Positions 57,854-64,000 of a stretch of 64,000 nt of DNA are shown here, one piece after another. A program made the translations under genes and the position numbers. The notes beneath the pieces are model-generated. The model did no database searches. It worked only from the letters and a program-made list of their open reading frames with translations, and was not told where the DNA came from. Origin of the DNA: Rouxiella sp. WC2420 (GTDB lineage Bacteria > Pseudomonadota > Gammaproteobacteria > Enterobacterales > Enterobacteriaceae); contig NZ_CP165628.1 in NCBI RefSeq assembly GCF_041200025.1, positions 248,001 through 312,000 of the forward strand, written 5' to 3'. Within the stretch, counting starts at the first letter, position 1, and the number at the start of each line of letters is the position of its first letter.

Positions 57854-58333
57854 TCATTCGGCCTGAGGATAGGCTATCTGGTTGACATACCAGACCGCAT
57901 CGCCAATCGGGGTATTGACCACCGCGCTGTCGCCCACTTCTTTTTTCAGCAGCGCGCGGGCCATTGGTGAATCAATCGAGATGTAATCTTTACGACCAAA
58001 AATTTCATCGTAGCCGACGATGCGAAAATTCAGTATCTCGCCGTCATCATTTTCTATCTCGACGCTGGCACCGAAAAATACCTTTCCTTCCTGCTGCGGC
58101 GAATAGTCGACGATACGCAGCTCTTGCATGCATTTGGTGAGATAACGTATTCGCCGGTCGATCTCGCGCAGGCGTTTTTTGTTGTATTGATAATCGGCAT
58201 TTTCACTTCTGTCGCCGAGGCTGGCGGCCCAGGTTACCTTTTTTGTGACATCTGGACGATCCTCGCGCCATAGAAAGTCGAGTTCGCCCTTTAATTTCTG
58301 GTAGCCTTCACGCGTTATCAGCTTGGTTTTCAT
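57854..58333 (-). CDS. greB: Transcript cleavage factor GreB
   Basis: A 159-residue protein (E. coli GreB 158). The N-terminal coiled coil has the acidic tip LGDRSENADYQYNKKRLREI, whose Asp and Glu hold the magnesium ion for RNA cleavage in backtracked RNA polymerase. The C-terminal FKBP-like domain has VGYDEIFGRKDYISIDSPMARALL. It rescues stalled complexes by cutting longer 3' RNA fragments than GreA does. It is divergent from ompR with 329 bases between, the standard arrangement. Confidence 0.96.
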   Translation of the reverse strand: MKTKLITREGYQKLKGELDFLWREDRPDVTKKVTWAASLGDRSENADYQYNKKRLREIDRRIRYLTKCMQELRIVDYSPQQEGKVFFGASVEIENDDGEILNFRIVGYDEIFGRKDYISIDSPMARALLKKEVGDSAVVNTPIGDAVWYVNQIAYPQAE

Positions 58334-58662
58334 CGGCTTCTTTGTTTAATCCGTTAAGTTGCTGCATAGAGCCAGAATAACCTAGTGGGGAAGCTCAGGG
58401 AAACCCCCGATTTACTCGATTTTTTACTCTGTCGAGAACGCTCGCAGAAAAGTGTAAAAAGCATAAAGATATGAACAGGCCCCAAACGGGCGCACGTTTT
58501 GCTGTTAGATGGCGTGAAATAGTTAAAAATTATTGATAAATTGGGTAAAGCATAAGCATTGTTACAATTTCGACTAGAATATATACCATTAAAAGCTGTC
58601 GGTTAGTCGCGGCTTTTTTAACAATACCTGCTTCGGGTATTAGCGCCTTTGGGAGTAAGAAA
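58334..58662. promoter_or_regulatory. greB/ompR divergent control region
   Basis: A 329-bp gap. A possible ompR promoter is TTGTTA (58559-58564), 17 bases, TATACC (58582-58587). Between it and ompR lies AAAAGC...GGCTTTTTT (58590-58619), a stem with a T run that may act as a leader attenuator or terminator, and ATACCTGCTTCGGGTAT (58624-58640), a short perfect hairpin. The ompR ribosome site is gggagta. No CRP or Fur site is obvious. Confidence 0.5.
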
Positions 58663-60734
<2,072 letters not shown>

Positions 60735-60817
60735 GACTCTGCTCCAGCATTTAATGTGGAGCAAAGCTCTTATAATGGGTCTTGATGACCTATTACCCGA
60801 CACCAAACTTTTACTCG

Positions 60818-61297
60818 TTAAGACTTTCTACTCATTACAAAATATTCCGCCGAGTCTTCGCGCCAGCGAGGGCTGCCTTGATTTTCCCACGGATTCAGCA
60901 GCGGAATACCGCTGTTGGCAAAGCGGTGCGCATCTAAAGTCGCAAGACGCGCCTGATGCTGCTGGCAAATGGCGACCTTCTGCAATTCCGCATAGCTTAA
61001 AGAAATCTCGATATTTTGATTCCCTGCCAACAGCGGGGCAAAGATAATCGCGCTTTGTGCATCGAACGGCAGCAATCTTCCGGAAAAATCCTGGTTTAGC
61101 ATTTCTAGCATCAGCGTTGAGACCTGCGCTTTCTGTTTGCTGTCAGCCAGATTTTCAAGGCTGGCAAACAGTTCGGCAACGGTGATAGCGGTCAGGAAAA
61201 GCTGTTGCGCATCCTGTGCATCCAGCCATTCCAGCACAGACTTATGCGGTTTTGGCCGCAAAATTTCCATTATCACCGGCGTATCGAGCACGATCAT
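60818..61297 (-). CDS. PIN-domain toxin, FitB/VapC-like
   Basis: A 159-residue PIN protein aligning best with FitB/VapC toxins, which cut RNA with a metal-bound acidic cluster. Asp5 (MIVLDTPVI), Glu42 (ITVAELFASL) and Asp122 (LATLDAHRF) fall at the FitB positions. The third catalytic Asp, expected near 104, is Glu (SYAELQKVAI), and the usual DTN is DTP. About 20 extra residues follow the conserved LLNPW end. The start ATG overlaps the antitoxin stop as ATGA. The toxin may be altered or inactive. It is placed between envZ and pckA on the pckA strand. Confidence 0.87.
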   Translation of the reverse strand: MIVLDTPVIMEILRPKPHKSVLEWLDAQDAQQLFLTAITVAELFASLENLADSKQKAQVSTLMLEMLNQDFSGRLLPFDAQSAIIFAPLLAGNQNIEISLSYAELQKVAICQQHQARLATLDAHRFANSGIPLLNPWENQGSPRWREDSAEYFVMSRKS

Positions 61298-61539
61298 GGC
61301 TGCTTTTCTCCGTCGAGAGAAGCGTTGCCGTGCTGAGGTAGAGCTAGCTCAACGCCGCCGCCAGACGAGAATCGCTGTTGCAATCGACTGCCTAGACCAT
61401 AGCTCGGCTGGCTGCCTTGCAGCGCCTGCCGAAGAATGATCCGGGCCTCCTCTTCCATGGAGTGCCCGTTTCTGGCCGCCGCGAGTCGCAGCAAATCTTT
61501 AACTTCGTCATCGAGGTTGCGAATCGTCAGCGTTGCCAT
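61294..61539 (-). CDS. Ribbon-helix-helix antitoxin, FitA/VapB-like
   Basis: An 81-residue protein. The N-terminal ribbon-helix-helix has TLTIRNLDDEVKDLLRLAA and NGHSMEEEARIILRQAL (residues 3-40). The C-terminal part that would wrap the toxin is Gly/Ser-rich. It should neutralise the adjoining PIN toxin and repress the operon. Its start codon shares the last base of the pckA stop (TAATG), so translation of pckA may feed it. I see no room for a promoter of its own between pckA and this gene, so it is probably read from pckA transcripts. Confidence 0.9.
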   Translation of the reverse strand: MATLTIRNLDDEVKDLLRLAAARNGHSMEEEARIILRQALQGSQPSYGLGSRLQQRFSSGGGVELALPQHGNASLDGEKQP

Positions 61540-63158
61540 TAAAGCTTAGGTCCTGCACTCACCAGCGCGGCGCCTGCAGCGGTATCGGTATATTTGCTGA
61601 AGTTGTCGACAAACAGCTTGGCCAGATCTTCGGCTTTTCCTTGCCACTGCTCGGCGCTTGAGTAGCTGTCGCGCGGATCGAGGATCTGCGTGTCAACGCC
61701 CGGCAGAGACTGCGGCACCGCAAGGTCGAAAATCGGCAGTTTGGTTGTTGGCTGGTTGTCGATCTCGCCGCTGAGGATAGAGTCGATGATTGCGCGAGTG
61801 TTTTTCAGGGAAATACGCTTACCGGTGCCGTTCCAGCCGGTATTAACCAGATAGGCTTTCGCACCTGAGGCTTTCATACGCTTTTCCAGCACTTCAGCAT
61901 ACTGCGTTGGGTGCAACGTCAGGAACGCAGCGCCAAAGCAGGCAGAGAAGGTTGGCGTAGGTTCAGTCACGCCGCGCTCGGTGCCGGCCAGCTTGGCGGT
62001 GAAGCCAGACAGGAAATAGTACTCGGTTTGCTTGTCAGTCAGGCAGGAAACCGGTGGCAGTACGCCGTACGCATCGGCAGTCAGGAAGATAACCTTGGTG
62101 GCATGACCCGCTTTCGACACCGGCTTGACGATATTGTCGATATGTTGGATCGGATAAGTCACGCGGGTATTTTCGGTTTTAGAGCCGTCGCTGAAGTCGA
62201 TCACCCCCTGCTCGTTGACTGCCACGTTTTCCAGCAAGGCATCACGGCGGATCGCACCAAAAATATCAGGCTCGGCTTCTTTGCTCAGATTGATGGTTTT
62301 AGCGTAGCAGCCGCCTTCGAAATTGAATACACCTTCATCATCCCAGCCGTGTTCGTCATCACCAATCAGCTTACGTTTTGGATCGGTGGACAGGGTGGTT
62401 TTACCGGTGCCTGACAGGCCGAAGAACACGGCCACATCGCCTTTCTCGCCCACGTTGGCGGAGCAGTGCATCGAGGCAATATTATTTAACGGCAGCAGGT
62501 AGTTCATTACGGCGAACATGCCTTTTTTCATCTCGCCGCCGTACCAGGTGCCGCCAATCAGCTGCACGCCTTCGCTCAGGTTGAACGCGATGAAGTTTTC
62601 GGAATTGAGACCCTGCTCTTTCCAGTCTGGATTTGTGCATTTCGCGCCGTTCAGCACCACGAAATCTGGTTTAAAACCAATCAGCTCTTCGTCGGTAGGG
62701 CGAATGAACATATTTTTAACGAAATGTGCCTGCCAGGCAACTTCAGTGACGAAGCGAACCTTGAGGCGTGAGTTTTCATTGGTGCCGCAAAAAGCATCAA
62801 CTACGAACAGGCGTTTGCCAGAAAGCTGACGCCCAACCAGCTGCTTCAGCACCTGCCAGGTTTCTTGACTCAGCGGCTTGTTATCGTTTTTGCCTTTGCC
62901 CTGATCTGACCACCAAACAGTGTCGCGAGTCGTCTCGTCACGGACAATATATTTGTCTTTTGGCGAGCGGCCGGTGAAGATGCCGGTATCTACATTGATA
63001 GCGCCAAGCTCGGTCAATTGACCGCGTTCAAAGCCTTCCAAACCAGGAGCTTGTTCTTCCTGATACAGCACGTCATAACTCGGATTGTAAATGATTTCAG
63101 TGGCTTGAGTGATCCCGTATTGGGTCAGCTCGTCAGCCGAAAAAGGTGTGTTTGACAT
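61539..63158 (-). CDS. pckA: Phosphoenolpyruvate carboxykinase (ATP)
   Basis: A 539-residue enzyme (E. coli 540). It converts oxaloacetate and ATP to phosphoenolpyruvate, CO2 and ADP, the first step of gluconeogenesis. The P-loop is [13 protein letters not shown], with [35 protein letters not shown] and [14 protein letters not shown] also conserved. ATG 63158 follows aaggag. The end GPKL is normal and complete, so the toxin-antitoxin pair that begins on its stop codon has not shortened it. yhgE, found next to pckA in E. coli, is absent. Confidence 0.97.
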   Translation of the reverse strand: MSNTPFSADELTQYGITQATEIIYNPSYDVLYQEEQAPGLEGFERGQLTELGAINVDTGIFTGRSPKDKYIVRDETTRDTVWWSDQGKGKNDNKPLSQETWQVLKQLVGRQLSGKRLFVVDAFCGTNENSRLKVRFVTEVAWQAHFVKNMFIRPTDEELIGFKPDFVVLNGAKCTNPDWKEQGLNSENFIAFNLSEGVQLIGGTWYGGEMKKGMFAVMNYLLPLNNIASMHCSANVGEKGDVAVFFGLSGTGKTTLSTDPKRKLIGDDEHGWDDEGVFNFEGGCYAKTINLSKEAEPDIFGAIRRDALLENVAVNEQGVIDFSDGSKTENTRVTYPIQHIDNIVKPVSKAGHATKVIFLTADAYGVLPPVSCLTDKQTEYYFLSGFTAKLAGTERGVTEPTPTFSACFGAAFLTLHPTQYAEVLEKRMKASGAKAYLVNTGWNGTGKRISLKNTRAIIDSILSGEIDNQPTTKLPIFDLAVPQSLPGVDTQILDPRDSYSSAEQWQGKAEDLAKLFVDNFSKYTDTAAGAALVSAGPKL

Positions 63159-63349
63159 ATCCCTGCTCCTTTATATACATCGTCTGTCTGCGCGATATTG
63201 TAGGGAGAACAATAGTCGTTTTACACGGGACACTCCAAATAATTGAAGCTATTGGGACATTTTTGGTAGATTTGCGAGGTAGAGCACGGCTTCATGTAAC
63301 AGGAGCAGCTATTAAACTGCCCCTTTGCTGGAGATTTGTACGGTATTAG

Positions 63350-64000
63350 TTAGTGAATGCTGTCATTACTGCTGTTGGCACCTGCGCGGATAGCCACCAT
63401 ATCCATGGCATCGAAGACATAATGACTGCCGCAATAATCGCAATGCATGTCGATTTTTTCATCTTCTTCAAGCATTTCCAGAACTTCTTCATCCGGCAGC
63501 GTCAGCAACGCGTCAGCACAACGCTGGCGAGAGCAGGTACATTTGAAGCAAACGTCTTGCGGTTCATACAGGGTGACTTCTTCCTGATGATACAGACGAT
63601 ACAGCACTTCGTTGGCTGGCAGGGTGAACAGCTCTTCGGCCTTGATGGTGGTCGTCAGCTGTGCCAGATGGCTGAACTCTTCAGCATCAGTTTCCTGCGC
63701 AGGCAGAACCTGCAGCAGCATCCCGCCCGCCGCGGCTTTACCTTCAGACTCGCCGGTGCGGATAAAGATGCGCGTTGGCAACTGCTCAGAGCGCATGAAG
63801 TAATCTTCCAGACACTCGGCCAGTGTTTCGCCTTCCAGGCCCACGACGCCCTGATAACGCTCGCCTTCGCTCGGAGAAATGGTAATTACCATGTAACCGT
63901 TGCCCAGCATCTGCTTCAGCGTGCTCTCAGGGGCAATTTCGCCCTGTAAACGAGCTACGCCGCGCATTTCTTGCAGGTTGTTGCCGTTAATCACTGCCAG
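63350..64000 (-). CDS. hslO: Redox-regulated chaperone Hsp33, C-terminal part
   Basis: The gene begins beyond the right edge; the visible 216 codons correspond to about residues 78-292 of E. coli HslO. The apparent ATG at 63994 is internal (LAVINGNN). The substrate-binding domain ([34 protein letters not shown]) is followed by the zinc/redox switch cysteines in [11 protein letters not shown] and HCDYCGSHY, the CXC and CXXC motifs that form disulfides on oxidation and switch the holdase on. Its 3' end lies 191 bases from the pckA start on the same strand. Confidence 0.96.
   Translation of the reverse strand: MAVINGNNLQEMRGVARLQGEIAPESTLKQMLGNGYMVITISPSEGERYQGVVGLEGETLAECLEDYFMRSEQLPTRIFIRTGESEGKAAAGGMLLQVLPAQETDAEEFSHLAQLTTTIKAEELFTLPANEVLYRLYHQEEVTLYEPQDVCFKCTCSRQRCADALLTLPDEEVLEMLEEDEKIDMHCDYCGSHYVFDAMDMVAIRAGANSSNDSIH

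Overview
The window looks like the chromosome of a member of the Enterobacterales. Gene order follows the enterobacterial backbone yhhY-ryhB-yhhW-gntR ... yhgN-asd-glgBXCAP-glpD-glpRGE-malPQ-nfuA-gntX-bioH-feoAB-tex-greB-ompR-envZ-pckA-hslO. Several departures from the E. coli arrangement (rha genes beside gnt, malonate genes next to bioH, malT, yhhX and feoC not where expected) suggest a Yersiniaceae-type genus near Serratia, Rahnella, Ewingella or Rouxiella. I cannot name the species from sequence alone.

Layout. 1-2.2 kb: tail of an MFS exporter, then an IS3-family element that has removed the 3' part of yhhY. 2.3-6.7 kb: the iron-regulated small RNA RyhB behind a Fur box, yhhW, and a rearranged gluconate locus (gntR, inverted gntK, gntT) with a palindromic GntR operator and a CRP site. 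6.9-10.3 kb: a NupC-type nucleoside transporter, a DUF3574 lipoprotein and aldA. 10.7-17.7 kb: the full L-rhamnose system (rhaT, rhaSR, rhaBADM). AldA oxidises the L-lactaldehyde that RhaD releases, so aldA belongs to this block functionally. 17.7-18.8 kb: a HigB/HigA-like toxin-antitoxin cassette between two 95-bp perfect copies of the 3' end of yhgN. 18.7-30.6 kb: yhgN, asd and the glycogen operon glgBXCAP. 30.6-40.8 kb: glycerol-3-phosphate genes (glpD, glpR, glpG, glpE) with an AT-rich acyltransferase gene wedged between glpG and glpE, then malP and malQ.

40.9-43.1 kb: nfuA, gntX and bioH. 43.3-52.3 kb: a DUF1471 periplasmic protein and a complete malonate decarboxylase cluster mdcABCDEFGH with mdcR. 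52.4-55.0 kb: feoAB. 55.4-60.7 kb: tex, greB and the osmoregulatory pair ompR-envZ. 60.8-63.2 kb: a FitAB/VapBC-type toxin-antitoxin pair whose antitoxin start codon overlaps the pckA stop codon, then pckA. The window ends inside hslO.

Most of the window is core carbon metabolism: gluconate, rhamnose, glycogen, glycerol, maltodextrin and malonate, plus gluconeogenesis. Accessory material sits between the core genes: an IS element, two toxin-antitoxin modules, an acyltransferase and the mdc cluster. The strongest candidates for a second look are the two toxin-antitoxin modules. Each is placed at the 3' end of a housekeeping gene in a way that leaves the host gene intact.
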